Position numbers and translations under genes: made by a program. A DNA stretch of 64,000 nucleotides from Massilia sp. Leaf139 (GTDB lineage Bacteria > Pseudomonadota > Gammaproteobacteria > Burkholderiales > Burkholderiaceae_D), in assembly GCF_001424165.1 (NCBI RefSeq), contig NZ_LMOJ01000002.1, forward strand, positions 1 through 64,000, in the 5' to 3' direction. Below, one piece after another: positions 52,757 to 63,300 of this stretch (the first letter of the stretch is position 1; each line of letters opens with the position of its first letter). A model generated the notes under the pieces. It was not told where the DNA came from, made no database searches, and saw only the letters and a list, made by a program, of their open reading frames with translations.

Positions 52757-53695
52757 ATGACCAACGCACAATTGCTCATCCTGGGCGCACTGTTCGTCGC
52801 CATCTTTGGTATCGCGATGCTGGCCATGCTGCTGTTGACGCGCAATCCGATCCAGGCACGCCTGTCTGCACTGGACGAGCGCGATACCCGACGCACGGCC
52901 CGTGCCGAAGGCTGGCGCCAGCGCCTGGCACGCCTGGCCGAGCCGTTGGCCAAGCTCTCGGTGCCGGCGGACGGCTGGGAGAGTTCGCCCGTACGCCTGC
53001 GTTTCATCAACGCCGGCTGGCGCGATCCGGCCACGCCCGGCCTGTTCCATGCCGGTAAAACCGCACTCACGCTCGGATTGCCGCTGCTTGCCTGGCTGGT
53101 GCTGCGCCACGATCCCGACCGCGTCGCCGGCGTCACTTTCCTGGCGCTGGTCTCGGCGGCGGCCTGCGGCTACTATGTGCCCGATATCCTCCTCAAGCGC
53201 CGCATCGCGCAGCGCCAGCGCGAGATCTTCGAAAGCTTCCCGGACGCCCTCGACCTGATGACGGTCTGCGTCGAAGCCGGCCTCGCGATGGACGCCGCGC
53301 TGGGGCGTGTGGGGGCCGAAATCGGCTTGAAAAGCCCGGTGCTGGCCGAGGAACTGCAGCTGGTAACGCTCGAAATGCGAGCGGGCAGCTCGAAAGAAAA
53401 GGCACTGCGCAACCTGGCTCTGCGTACCGGGGTGGAGGACGTCGATGCCCTGGCAAAAATGCTGATCCAGGCTGACCGCTTCGGCACCAGCGTTGGTCTC
53501 GCCCTGCGCATCCAGTCCGAACAGCTGCGCGTGCGGCGGCGTCAATTAATCGAGGAAAACGCGGGGAAGATCGCCACCAAGCTGCTGTTCCCGCTGATCT
53601 TCTGTATTTTTCCGGCGCTGCTGGTGGTGTTGCTGGGGCCGGCGTGCCTGCAGATCATGCGCACGGTGATGCCTGTCGCGGCCGCGGCAAGCTGA
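52757..53695 (+). CDS. tadC: Tad inner-membrane platform protein TadC
   Basis: A 312-residue partner of TadB with an F domain (FPDALDLMTVCVEAGLAMDAALGRVGAEI and the closing FGTSVGLALRIQSEQLRVRRRQLIEE) and helices at each end. It follows tadB after nine bases. No tadD-type TPR gene follows it: the next rightward gene is astC after about 185 bases. It is therefore the last gene of the rightward Tad unit in this window. Confidence 0.95.
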   Translation: MTNAQLLILGALFVAIFGIAMLAMLLLTRNPIQARLSALDERDTRRTARAEGWRQRLARLAEPLAKLSVPADGWESSPVRLRFINAGWRDPATPGLFHAGKTALTLGLPLLAWLVLRHDPDRVAGVTFLALVSAAACGYYVPDILLKRRIAQRQREIFESFPDALDLMTVCVEAGLAMDAALGRVGAEIGLKSPVLAEELQLVTLEMRAGSSKEKALRNLALRTGVEDVDALAKMLIQADRFGTSVGLALRIQSEQLRVRRRQLIEENAGKIATKLLFPLIFCIFPALLVVLLGPACLQIMRTVMPVAAAAS

Positions 53696-53714
53696 GCCGG
53701 CACGCGCCGAGGGG

Positions 53715-53731
53715 CTTGCCTGATTGGCAAG
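53715..53731. other. Small hairpin after tadC
   Basis: CTTGCC, five-base loop TGATT, GGCAAG, 20 bases after the tadC stop. It lacks a T-run, so it is at best a weak end signal for the Tad transcript. The rest of the 185-base spacer holds a TATAAT hexamer at 53815-53820 that may be the -10 of the ast cluster; no matching -35 is seen. Confidence 0.35.
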
Positions 53732-53814
53732 AATGCCATCCTGCCCCGAAAACAGGCCTGCCAAAAATGAAAATCCCCGTCGCACTTCAGCAAGAACTTG
53801 CCCCACCCTCTCCC

Positions 53815-53820
53815 TATAAT
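53815..53820 (+). promoter_or_regulatory. Candidate -10 element of the ast cluster
   Basis: A perfect TATAAT 61 bases before the astC start. No -35 at 16-18 bases spacing, so the promoter would need an activator. Escherichia coli ast uses sigma-54 but no GG-N10-GC pair at the right spacing was found here. Confidence 0.4.
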
Positions 53821-53880
53821 GACCAGGTTCGGCGCCCGCGTCCCGGCGCGCCAGTCACTCCAACGGATGAGGAAAAAGTC

Positions 53881-55125
53881 ATGAATGCAAAGCTCGAATC
53901 GGGTGTCACAACGCGGCCTGTCACTCGGCAGACCTTCGATGAAGTCCTCGTTCCGACCTACGCGCCGGCCGCGATGGTGCCGGTGCGGGCGTCGGGGCTG
54001 GACGTGTGGGACCAGGAGGGCAAGCATTACCTCGACTTCACCTCCGGCATCGCCGTCTCGAGCCTGGGTCACTGCCACCCGGTGCTGGTCGACGCGATGA
54101 CCAAGCAGATCAACACCCTGTGGCATCTCGGTAACGGCTACACCAACGAGCCGGTGCTGCGCCTGGCATCGAGCCTGGTCGAAGCTACTTTTGCGGATCG
54201 CGCCTTCTTCGCCAACTCGGGTGCGGAAGCGAACGAAGCGGCCCTGAAGCTGGCGCGCAAGTACGCGCACACCAAGTTCGGCCCGCATAAATCGCGCATC
54301 GTGTCCTGCCTGTCGTCCTTCCACGGCCGCACGCTGTTCACCGTGTCCGTCGGCGGCCAGCCGAAGTACACCGAAGGCTTCGAGCCGCTGCCGCAGGAAA
54401 TCAACCACATCCCGTACAACGACATCGAGGCGGCGCGCGCCGCCATCCTCGACGACGTCGCCGCCGTGATCGTCGAGCCGATCCAGGGCGAGGGCGGCGT
54501 CATTCCAGGCAACCACGACTACCTGCAGGCGCTGCGCGAACTGTGCGACAAGACCGGCGCGCTGCTGATCTTCGACGAAGTGCAGTCGGGCGTGGGCCGT
54601 ACCGGTTCCTTCTACGCCTACATGCAGACCGGCGTGACGCCGGACATCCTCACCAGCGCCAAGGCGCTCGGCAACGGCTACCCGATCGGCGCCATGCTGA
54701 CCACCGAAGACATCGCCCAGCACCTGAACGTCGGTTCGCACGGCACCACCTACGGCGGCAATCCACTGGCGGCGACCGTCGCGCTGAACGTGGTCGAGAT
54801 GATCAACCAGCCGGCCTTCCTGGCGCGTGTGAAGGAAGCCAGTGCCAAGATCTTCGCCAACCTCGAAAAGCTGACCGGCGACTACCCGCAGCTGTTCGGC
54901 AAGCCGCGCGGCATGGGCCTCCTGATCGGCCTGCCGCTGGCCGAAGGTTTCAAGGGCAAGGCCAAGGACATCACCAAAGTCGCCGAGAAGATGGGCCTGA
55001 TGCTGCTGATCGCCGGCCCGGACGTGATCCGCATGGCGCCGGCCCTGATCGTGTCGGACGCGCAGATCCTTGAGGCCGATCGCATCCTGCGCGCCGCGGT
55101 CGACGAGTTCCTGGCCGCCGCCTGA
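53881..55125 (+). CDS. astC: Succinylornithine transaminase / acetylornithine aminotransferase
   Basis: A 414-residue PLP-dependent class III aminotransferase. The cofactor lysine is K261 in TSAKALGNGYPIGA; FANSGAEANEAALKLARKYA and LLIFDEVQSGVGRTG are family hallmarks. In the succinyltransferase pathway it removes the delta-amino group of succinylornithine. The same family covers arginine biosynthesis ArgD, and only context (head of the ast cluster) favours AstC/AruC. Start chosen at MNAKLESGV with GAGGAAAA upstream. An 88-base gap leads to aruF. Confidence 0.93.
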   Translation: MNAKLESGVTTRPVTRQTFDEVLVPTYAPAAMVPVRASGLDVWDQEGKHYLDFTSGIAVSSLGHCHPVLVDAMTKQINTLWHLGNGYTNEPVLRLASSLVEATFADRAFFANSGAEANEAALKLARKYAHTKFGPHKSRIVSCLSSFHGRTLFTVSVGGQPKYTEGFEPLPQEINHIPYNDIEAARAAILDDVAAVIVEPIQGEGGVIPGNHDYLQALRELCDKTGALLIFDEVQSGVGRTGSFYAYMQTGVTPDILTSAKALGNGYPIGAMLTTEDIAQHLNVGSHGTTYGGNPLAATVALNVVEMINQPAFLARVKEASAKIFANLEKLTGDYPQLFGKPRGMGLLIGLPLAEGFKGKAKDITKVAEKMGLMLLIAGPDVIRMAPALIVSDAQILEADRILRAAVDEFLAAA

Positions 55126-55213
55126 TTCACGCGCGGCAGGCAGCGTCCCCACCCCTCCGGCTGGGACGTGCTCGTTTAGAACCTGTCCGCACCGATCCTC
55201 CAAGGGAGCCCCC

Positions 55214-56239
55214 ATGTATGTAGTCCGTCCGGTAGAACTTGCGGATGTCGACGCGCTGGAAACGCTGGCCGCCGTGATGACGCCCGGCGTCCACACGCTG
55301 CCGCGCACGCGCGAAACGATCGCCGCGTTCATCGAGCGTTCGATCGCCTCGTTTGCCGCGCAAGTCGATATCCCGAGCGAGGAGTCCTACCTGTTCGTGC
55401 TCGAAGACAGCGCCAGCGGCGAGGTGGTTGGCACGGCCGCCGTGCACGCCTCGGCCGGCTCGAACGGCACCTATTTCGCCTTCCGCAACGACGTCATCGC
55501 GCAGGTTTCGCGCGACCTGAACATCTCGCACAGCGTGCATGCGCTGACGCTGTGCTCGGAACTGACGGCCTGCTCGCAGCTGGCCGGCTTCCACCTGCGC
55601 GACCGCGAGCGTGCCGGCATCGAGGCCGCGCTGCTGTCGCGCGCGCGCCTGCTGTTCGCGGTGCTGGCGCCGCACCGCTTCGGCGACCGTTTCTTCGTGC
55701 CGCTGGCCGGCGTCACCGATGGCGACGGCCAGTCGCCGTTCTGGAATGCGCTCGGCCGCAAGTTCTTCAAGATGGATTTCCTCGACGCCGAACGCGTCAT
55801 CGGCGGTTCGCGCAACCGCACCATGATCGTCGAGCTGATGCCGCACTATCCGGTGTACGTGCCGCTGCTGCCGGGCGACGCCCAGGCGGCGATGGGGCAG
55901 ATCCACCCGAGCGGCCAGCTGGCCTTCGACCTGCTGACCGCCGAGGGCTTCGAAGCGGACGAATATGTCGACATCTTCGACGGCGGCCCGATCCTGGCGG
56001 CCCACAAAATGTCGCTGCGCTCGTTCTGCGGCTCGCAGCACCGCCGCGTCGAAACAGCGGAAGCGGACGCGCACGATAACCTCGTCACCTATGCGGTGGC
56101 GACCAATGCCGAGCGCTTCCGCGCCATCACCGTGGCCTGTCCACCCTGCGACACCTCCGACGCCCTGTGCCTGCCCCTGGCCGCACAGGGGGCGCTGGGC
56201 GTGCAGCCGGGCGACAGCGTCGTCTGCGTCAGAATCTGA
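55214..56239 (+). CDS. aruF: Arginine N-succinyltransferase, first subunit (AruF-like)
   Basis: A 341-residue GNAT-fold-related enzyme subunit for the first step, transfer of succinyl from succinyl-CoA to arginine. It is paralogous to the next gene; both share the start VRPVELADVDALETLA and GHQIHPSG-like core (QAAMGQIHPSGQLAFDLLTAEGF) with an EYVDIFDGGP end. Two subunits encoded side by side are found in Pseudomonas (aruF and aruG), giving a heteromeric enzyme. AAGGGAG lies before the ATG. The gap to the next gene is ten bases. Confidence 0.92.
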   Translation: MYVVRPVELADVDALETLAAVMTPGVHTLPRTRETIAAFIERSIASFAAQVDIPSEESYLFVLEDSASGEVVGTAAVHASAGSNGTYFAFRNDVIAQVSRDLNISHSVHALTLCSELTACSQLAGFHLRDRERAGIEAALLSRARLLFAVLAPHRFGDRFFVPLAGVTDGDGQSPFWNALGRKFFKMDFLDAERVIGGSRNRTMIVELMPHYPVYVPLLPGDAQAAMGQIHPSGQLAFDLLTAEGFEADEYVDIFDGGPILAAHKMSLRSFCGSQHRRVETAEADAHDNLVTYAVATNAERFRAITVACPPCDTSDALCLPLAAQGALGVQPGDSVVCVRI

Positions 56240-56249
56240 GAGAGGCACC

Positions 56250-57281
56250 ATGCTCGTCATTCGCTCCATTGCCGCATCGGATCTCGACCCGCTCCTTGAC
56301 ATGGCGCGCGACGTCGGCGGCGGCATGACCACCCTGAAGCCCGATCGCAAGATGCTGGGCGACCGCGTCGCCTGCGCCGTGGCCTCGTTCCAGGGCACCA
56401 TCCCGCCCGAAGAGCGCGACTACATGTTCGTGCTGGAAGACACCGAGAACGGCCACATCGCCGGCGTCTGCGCCATCAAGGCCGCGGTCGGCCTGAACGA
56501 ACCCTTCTATAACTACCGTATCGGCACCCTGGTGCACTCCAGCCGCGAACTGAACGTGTTTACGCGCATGGAGACCCTGTACCTGTCGAACGACCTCACT
56601 GGTGCGACCGAACTGTGCTCGCTGTTCCTGAAGCCGGACTACCGTAAGGGCTACAACGGCAAGTGGCTCTCGAAAAGCCGTTTCCTCTTCATCGCCCAGT
56701 TCCAGCAGCTGTTCACCGAGAAGATCATCGCCGAGATGCGCGGCTACCTGTTAGAGGACGGCACCAGCCCGTTCTACGAGGGCCTTGGGCGCCACTTCTT
56801 TAAGATGGATTTCAACCACGTCGACGGCCTGACTGCGGTCGGTAAAAAATCCTTCATCGCCGAGCTGATGCCGCGCCAGCCGTTGTACGTCGACTACCTG
56901 CCGGAGTCGGCGCGCGAAGTCATCGGCCAGGTGCACCGCTCCACGCTCCCGGCGCGCAAGCTGCTGGAGCAGGAGGGCATGCACTACGAGGGCTATGTCG
57001 ACATCTTCGACGCCGGCCCGGTGCTGCAGGGCCGCGTGAAGGAACTGCGTTCGGTGCGCGACAGCGTGCTGCGCGTGGCCGTCGAAGGCCGTCCGGAAGG
57101 CGAGACCGAATGCCTGCTGGTGTCGAACACGCTGCTCGACGATTTCCGCATGGTGCTGGCCCAGGCCACGCTCGACGGCGCGGAAGTGGCGCTGTCGGCG
57201 CAGGAGCTGGCCCAGCTGCACGTCAAGGCGGGCGACCCGGTACGCACGCTGTCACTCAACGTAAGGAAGAACAATGGCTAA
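56250..57281 (+). CDS. astA: Arginine N-succinyltransferase, second subunit (AstA/AruG)
   Basis: A 343-residue subunit closer to the catalytic AstA/AruG type: VIRSIAASDLDPLLDMARDVGGGMTTLKPDRKML at the N terminus, VGLNEPFYNYRIGTLVHSS in the middle and the C-terminal IGQVHRSTLPARKLLEQEGMHYEGYVDIFDAGP. GAGAGAGG precedes the ATG. The 3' end overlaps astD by eight bases, so the two are coupled. Confidence 0.93.
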   Translation: MLVIRSIAASDLDPLLDMARDVGGGMTTLKPDRKMLGDRVACAVASFQGTIPPEERDYMFVLEDTENGHIAGVCAIKAAVGLNEPFYNYRIGTLVHSSRELNVFTRMETLYLSNDLTGATELCSLFLKPDYRKGYNGKWLSKSRFLFIAQFQQLFTEKIIAEMRGYLLEDGTSPFYEGLGRHFFKMDFNHVDGLTAVGKKSFIAELMPRQPLYVDYLPESAREVIGQVHRSTLPARKLLEQEGMHYEGYVDIFDAGPVLQGRVKELRSVRDSVLRVAVEGRPEGETECLLVSNTLLDDFRMVLAQATLDGAEVALSAQELAQLHVKAGDPVRTLSLNVRKNNG

Positions 57282-58755
57282 CCTGTCGAATTACATCAAC
57301 GGCGCATGGTGTGAAGGAAGCGGCGCGGAACTGGTCACGATCGACCCGTCCAGCGGCCGCCAGACCTGGAGCAGCAAGGAATCGACCAGCGAGGACGTGC
57401 AACGTGCGGCGCAAGCCGCCCACGATGCCTTCGAAGCCTGGGCGCTGCGCCCGCTGGAAGAACGCATCGCCATTTGCACCCGCTTTCGCGACCTGCTGAA
57501 GGAACACGCGGAAGAGCTGGCCTCGATCATCGCCGAGGAAGTCGGCAAGCCGCTGTGGGAAGCGCGCACCGAAGCGACCACCATGGCCAACAAGGTCGAC
57601 ATCTCGGTGCAGTCGTACGGCGCGCGCACGGGCGAAACCAATGCCAAGGTCGCCGACGGCAATGCCGTGCTGCGCCACCGTCCGCACGGCGTGTTCGCCG
57701 TCTTCGGCCCGTATAACTTCCCCGGCCACCTGCCGAACGGCCACATCGTGCCGGCCCTGATCGCCGGGAACACGGTGGTCTTCAAGCCGAGCGAATACGC
57801 GCCGCGCACTGCCGTAAAAACCGTGCAGCTGTGGGAGCAGGCCGGCCTGCCCGCCGGCGTGCTGAACCTGGTCAACGGCGGCCGCGACACCGGCATCGCC
57901 CTCGGCCAGAACGCCCTGATCGACGGCGTGCTGTTCACCGGCAGCAGCCAGACCGGCGCCGCGCTGCATAAACAGTTCGGCGGCCAGCCGGGCAAGATGC
58001 TGGCGCTGGAAATGGGCGGCAACAATCCGCTCGTCGTCTGGGATCTCAGCGGCAACACCAAGGATGTCGACGCCGCCGTCCACCACACCGTGATGTCCGC
58101 CTTCATCTCCGCCGGCCAGCGCTGCACTTGCGCGCGCCGCCTGGTGGTGCAGGACAACGAACAAGGCCAGGCCTTCATCGCGCGCCTGGTGGAAGTCGCC
58201 TCCAAATTGCAGGTGGGCGCTTCGAAGGCCGAGCCGCAGCCGTTCATGGGGCCGGTCGTCTCCGCCGCCGTCGCCGCACGCTTGGTGCAGGCCCAGGCCG
58301 AGATGGAAGCGAAGGGCGGTAAAGTGCTGCTGCAGATGCGCCAGCTCGATCCGAACGCGGGTTTTGTCACCGCCGGCATCGTCGACGTGACCGATGCCCA
58401 GGGCATTCCGGACGAAGAGTGGTTCGGCCCGTTGCTGCAGATCGTGCGCGTGCAAGACTTCGACCAGGCCATCAAGGTGGCGAACGCCACCGAGTTCGGC
58501 CTGGCCGCGGCCCTGCTGTCGCCGTCGGAAGAACTGTGGAAGCGCTTCGCCATCAAGGCGCGCGCCGGCATCGTCAACTGGAACCGTCCGACCACGGGCG
58601 CGGCCAGCTCGGCGCCGTTCGGCGGCGTGGGCAAGTCGGGCAACCACCGTCCGAGCGCATACTATGCCGCGGACTACTGCGCTTACCCCGTCGCCTCGAT
58701 CGAGACGGCCGAACTCGAAATGCCGGCCAAGCTGTCGCCGGGACTGACTTTCTAA
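57274..58755 (+). CDS. astD: N-succinylglutamate 5-semialdehyde dehydrogenase
   Basis: A 493-residue NAD-dependent aldehyde dehydrogenase for the fourth step of the pathway. Motifs: HGVFAVFGPYNFPGHLPNG, LALEMGGNNPLVVWD (catalytic glutamate) and SAGQRCTCARRL (catalytic cysteine; C-T-C pair). The GARTGETNAKVADG segment separates AstD from general aldehyde dehydrogenases. The start overlaps the end of astA, with AAGGAAG before it. Three bases separate its stop from the start of astB. Confidence 0.95.
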   Translation: MANLSNYINGAWCEGSGAELVTIDPSSGRQTWSSKESTSEDVQRAAQAAHDAFEAWALRPLEERIAICTRFRDLLKEHAEELASIIAEEVGKPLWEARTEATTMANKVDISVQSYGARTGETNAKVADGNAVLRHRPHGVFAVFGPYNFPGHLPNGHIVPALIAGNTVVFKPSEYAPRTAVKTVQLWEQAGLPAGVLNLVNGGRDTGIALGQNALIDGVLFTGSSQTGAALHKQFGGQPGKMLALEMGGNNPLVVWDLSGNTKDVDAAVHHTVMSAFISAGQRCTCARRLVVQDNEQGQAFIARLVEVASKLQVGASKAEPQPFMGPVVSAAVAARLVQAQAEMEAKGGKVLLQMRQLDPNAGFVTAGIVDVTDAQGIPDEEWFGPLLQIVRVQDFDQAIKVANATEFGLAAALLSPSEELWKRFAIKARAGIVNWNRPTTGAASSAPFGGVGKSGNHRPSAYYAADYCAYPVASIETAELEMPAKLSPGLTF

Positions 58756-58758
58756 ATC

Positions 58759-60102
58759 ATGCGTAACGCTCGCGAATACAATTTCGACGGCCTGGTTGGC
58801 CCGTCCCATAACTACGCCGGCCTCTCGTTCGGCAACGTCGCCTCGTTCAGCAATGTGCGCAGCGCCTCCAACCCGCGCCTGGCCGCCCTGCAGGGCCTGG
58901 CCAAGATGCGCGACCTGGCCGCGCGCGGCTTCGCCCAGGCCGTGATGCCGCCGCAGGCGCGCCCGAACTTCCGCCTGCTGCGCAATCTCGGCTTCTCGGG
59001 CACCGATGCCGACGTGCTGGCGCAAGCCTGGCGCGAAGCGCCCGTGATCCTGTCCTGCGCCTGGTCGGCCGCGCCCATGTGGACGGCCAATGCGGCCACC
59101 GTCAGCCCCTCGGCCGACACCCGCGACGGCCGCGTCCACTTCACGGCGGCGAACCTGAACAACAAGCTGCACCGCTCGGAAGAGCACGTACAGGCCACGC
59201 GCACGCTGCGTGCGATCTTCGGCGACCACGACCACTTCGTCGTGCACGATCCGCTGCCGTCCACCCCGGCCTTCGGCGACGAGGGCGCGGCGAACCACAC
59301 CCGCTTCGCCGCCGACCATGGCGCGGCCGGTGTCGAGTTCTTCGTGTATGGCCGCGTCGAGTTCGATCCGTCGGCGCCGTTCCCGAAAAAATACCCGGCG
59401 CGCCAGACGCTGGAAGCTTCGCAGGCCGTGGCCCGCCTGCACGGCCTCGATCCGGCGCGCACCGTGTTCGCGGCGCAGAATCCGGACGTGATCGACCAGG
59501 GCGTGTTCCACAACGACGTGATCGCAGTCGGCAACGGCAACGTCCTGTTCTATCATGAGCAGGCGTTCGCCGACGAGGCGGCGACGATCGACGCGCTACG
59601 CCGTTCGGTGGCCGGCGTCGGCGCCGAGTTCGTGCCGGTGCGCGTGGCCGGCGCCATGGTGCCGGTGGCCGATGCGGTGGCCAGCTACCTGTTCAACAGC
59701 CAACTGCTGTCCAAACCGGACGGCAAGATGGCGCTGTTGGTGCCGCACGAATGCCGCGAAAACCCGGCGGTGGCAAACTACCTGGCGGGACTGGTCGGCA
59801 GCGGCGGCCCGATCGACGAGCTGCTCGAATTCGACCTGCGCCAGAGCATGCGCAACGGCGGCGGCCCCGCCTGCCTGCGCCTGCGCGTGGCGCTGACCGA
59901 CGACCAGGCCGCGGCGCTGCATGGCGGCGTGATCATGACGGAAACGCTGTACGCGCAGCTGGTGGAGTGGGTGGAGAAGCATTACCGCGATCACGTCGAG
60001 CCGAAGGATCTGGCCGACCCGCAGCTGGCGATCGAGTGCCATACGGCGCTGGAGTCGCTCGAGCGCATTCTCGGTTTGCCGGGGTTGTACGATTTGAGTT
60101 GA
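58759..60102 (+). CDS. astB: N-succinylarginine dihydrolase
   Basis: A 447-residue amidinotransferase-fold enzyme cleaving succinylarginine to succinylornithine, CO2 and ammonia. The opening [22 protein letters not shown] is diagnostic, with catalytic H251 ([11 protein letters not shown]) and C372 ([11 protein letters not shown]). Length matches the Escherichia coli enzyme (447). It ends the ast genes; astE, which would release glutamate and succinate, is not found in the window. A long hairpin follows. Confidence 0.96.
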   Translation: MRNAREYNFDGLVGPSHNYAGLSFGNVASFSNVRSASNPRLAALQGLAKMRDLAARGFAQAVMPPQARPNFRLLRNLGFSGTDADVLAQAWREAPVILSCAWSAAPMWTANAATVSPSADTRDGRVHFTAANLNNKLHRSEEHVQATRTLRAIFGDHDHFVVHDPLPSTPAFGDEGAANHTRFAADHGAAGVEFFVYGRVEFDPSAPFPKKYPARQTLEASQAVARLHGLDPARTVFAAQNPDVIDQGVFHNDVIAVGNGNVLFYHEQAFADEAATIDALRRSVAGVGAEFVPVRVAGAMVPVADAVASYLFNSQLLSKPDGKMALLVPHECRENPAVANYLAGLVGSGGPIDELLEFDLRQSMRNGGGPACLRLRVALTDDQAAALHGGVIMTETLYAQLVEWVEKHYRDHVEPKDLADPQLAIECHTALESLERILGLPGLYDLS

Positions 60103-60125
60103 GGCGCCGATGATCGAACGGTGAG

Positions 60126-60153
60126 ACCGCGTGGAGTCAGGACTCCACGCGGT
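60126..60153. repeat. Palindrome after astB, related to the dispersed family
   Basis: ACCGCGTGGAGTC, two bases AG, then the exact complement GACTCCACGCGGT: 13-bp arms. The outer GCGTGG/CCACGC matches the dispersed repeat family while the inner bases (AGTC/GACT) are new. It has no T-run, so its role as terminator is doubtful. Confidence 0.65.
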
Positions 60154-60348
60154 ACGACAGTAAAACAGCAGCAAAGCCCGAGCCTGGCGCAAACGCACCG
60201 GCTCGATATGAACAACGAATCAAACGCTTCCGGGACAAGGAAGCCACGAACCTGGACGGGACAACCCTGTCCATACAAACGCTGGTGCGGGCAAAGCCAC
60301 AAGCCGTCGCGCGCACGGGCGATAAACATTCGCTTTGGAGAAGCAACA

Positions 60349-63300
60349 ATGAAAGACATGCCGCAAGATTTGCGTACCCAGACCCTGAACCTGGTGACCA
60401 GCCAGCCGGCCGCCGGCGCGACCGATAACGTGCGCGCCCTGATCAGCGCCTGGCTCGGATCGCTCGACGAGGAAGATCTGGCCGGTACCGCGCCGCAGGC
60501 CCTGGCCCCCGTCCTGTGGGACGGCTTCATGCAGGTGGCCAAGCGCACCGGCGACGGCTGCCAGATCGCGCAACTGCGCTACACCGATACCCGCGGCGGC
60601 ATGGCGACTGCGCTGCTGATCCTGAACCCGGACATGCCTTACCTGGTCGACTCCTTCGTCATGGCGCTGCGCAAGGAACGCGTGCTGGCCGCCGGCGTGA
60701 TGAACGCCGTGCTGCCGGTGCAGCGCGATGCGAACGGTGTCATGACCGCCGTCGGCACCGCCGGCGCACCGCTCGAATCCTACGTGCTGGTGCTGCTGAA
60801 CGACGAACTCGCCTTCGAAGAACTCGACAAGCTGACCGCGCGCATCCGCATGGTCGCCAACGACGCCGCCGTCGTGCATCGCGACGCGCTGGCCATGGGC
60901 GACCGCATGACCGCAGTCGCTGCCGCCGCTGCCGCCAACGGCACCCCGGCCGGCCAGGAAGTGGCCGCCTTCCTCGAGTGGGCCAAGAACGAAGGCTTCG
61001 AGCCCTTCGGCTACGCCTACTACGAAGTGCAGCCGGGCCAGTCGCAGCTGGTGCGCGACATCCCGAGCCGCATCGGCGTCCTGAAGGACACCGCACACCC
61101 GGTCTACGGCACCTGCCTGGCCAACATCCCGGGCGAACTGAGCACCCTGTCCTCCCGCGCCGAAACCCTGTCGATCGTCAAGGCCGACGTCGAGGGCACG
61201 CTGCACCGCGACCAGCCGCTCGACTTCATCGGCGTGCGCAACACCGACGCCCAGGGCAACATCCTCGGCGAGCACTGCTTCGTCGGCCTGTTCACCCGCG
61301 CCGCCACCTCGACCCCGCTGGCGCGCCTGCCGTTCGCACGCGGCCGCGTGGCCAAAGTCCTGAGCCTGGCCGGTGTGCGCCAGGAAGGCTTCCGCGCCGA
61401 GAAATTCCTCGAAATCCTCGAATCGCTGCCGCGTACCGAAACGGTGGAAGCCGATCCGGAATGGCTGGCGCAAGTCTGCGGTTCGGTGGTGTCGCTGTAC
61501 AAGCAGCCGCGCCCGAAAGTCTTCGCCCGCCGCGACGTGTATGGCCGCCATCTGAACGCGCTGGTCTACCTGCCGCGCGAGCGCTACAGCGCCGCGGTCG
61601 CCGCCGCGCTGGCGCAAGCTCTCAAGGACAGCTCGGGCGCGCACGACGTGCGCTCGTTCACCCTTGTCGCCGACGGCCCGCTCGCCCGCGTCTACCTGAT
61701 CGCCCATGGCGCGCGCAATCCGCTCGACCTGGAAACCGACATCCAGCAGCCGCTGCTGGCCGTGCTGGACGGCTGGCATGACCGCTTCGCCGCCATGACC
61801 AACGGCGTCGAAGAACACGCCCAGCGCAGCAGCCTGCGCAAGCTCGGCGCCAACCTGCCGGTCTCCTTCGTCACCGCCACCGCGCCGGACGTCGCCTTCC
61901 GCGACCTGCAGGCCCTGCTGAACCTGGGCCACCACGACCGCGTCGCCGTGCGCATCGAACCTGGCAGCGGCGAGGGCAATGCCGCGCGCGACGCCTCGAT
62001 CCGCCTGTACTCGGGCGAGAACGTGCTGTCGCTGTCGCGCATCCTGCCGGCCCTGCAGAACGCCGGCATCGCCGTCGACCGCGAACAGACCTGGTCGATC
62101 ACGACCGCCGATGGCGTGCGCCACCACGTCACCGCGCTGGCCGTGGACGACGAAAGCGGCGACAAGCTGGTGAAAGCCGGCATCGCGCCGGTGGCCGAAG
62201 AGCTGTTCACGGCCCTGTTCAACAACGAAGCCGAAGACGGCCGCATGAACGGCCTCACCATCGAAGGCGGCCTGTCGATGCGCGAAGTGCAGCTGGTGCG
62301 CGCCTACATTAGCTACTGGCGCCAGCTCGGCTCGAAGTTCTCGGTGCGCTACATGGCCGAGACCCTGCGTGCGCAGCCGGCCCTTGTGAAAGAGTTCGTC
62401 AACGCCTTCGTGCAGCGCTTCGACCCGGCCCTGTCGGAGTCCGAGCGCGCCGCCGGCACCGCGAAGCTGGCCTCGCTGAAGGCCGGCCTGTCGAGCGTGA
62501 ACCATGCTGACACCGAGGAAATCATGGCTGCCCTGGTCGAGCTGGCGCTGGCGACCGTGCGCACCAACTACTTCCAGAACACCGGCGAGAAGATCATCTT
62601 CAAATTCGACACCAGCAACCTGTCGCTGGCGCCGGAACCGCGTCCGTACCGCGAGATCTACGTGTTCTCGCGCCGCTTCGAAGGCGTGCACCTGCGCGGC
62701 GGCCCGGTCGCCCGCGGCGGCCTGCGCTGGTCGGATCGCATGGAAGACTATCGCACCGAAGTGCTGGGCCTGGTGAAGGCGCAGATGGTCAAGAACGCCG
62801 TCATCGTGCCGGCCGGCTCGAAAGGCGGTTTCGTCTGCAAGCAGATGCCGAAGGACGCGGCGCGTGAAGTCATCGCTGCCGAAGGCGAAGCCTGCTACCG
62901 CATGTTCATCTCCAGCCTGCTGGAGCTGACCGACAACCGCGTGCGCGGCGCGATCGTCCCGCCCGAGAACACCGTGCGCCACGACCAGGACGATCCGTAC
63001 CTGGTCGTCGCCGCCGACAAGGGCACCGCGACCTTCTCCGATATCGCCAACGGCATCGCCGTCCAGCGCGGCTTCTGGCTGGGCGACGCGTTCGCATCGG
63101 GCGGCTCGAACGGCTACGACCACAAGAAGATGGGCATCACGGCGAAGGGCGCGTTCGAAGCGGTGAAACGCCACTTCTACGAAATCGGCCACGACATGAG
63201 CACCACCCCGATCACCATGGTCGGCGTGGGCGACATGTCGGGCGACGTGTTCGGCAACGGCGTGCTGCTGTCGCGCCAGCTGAAGGTGCTGGCCGCCTTC

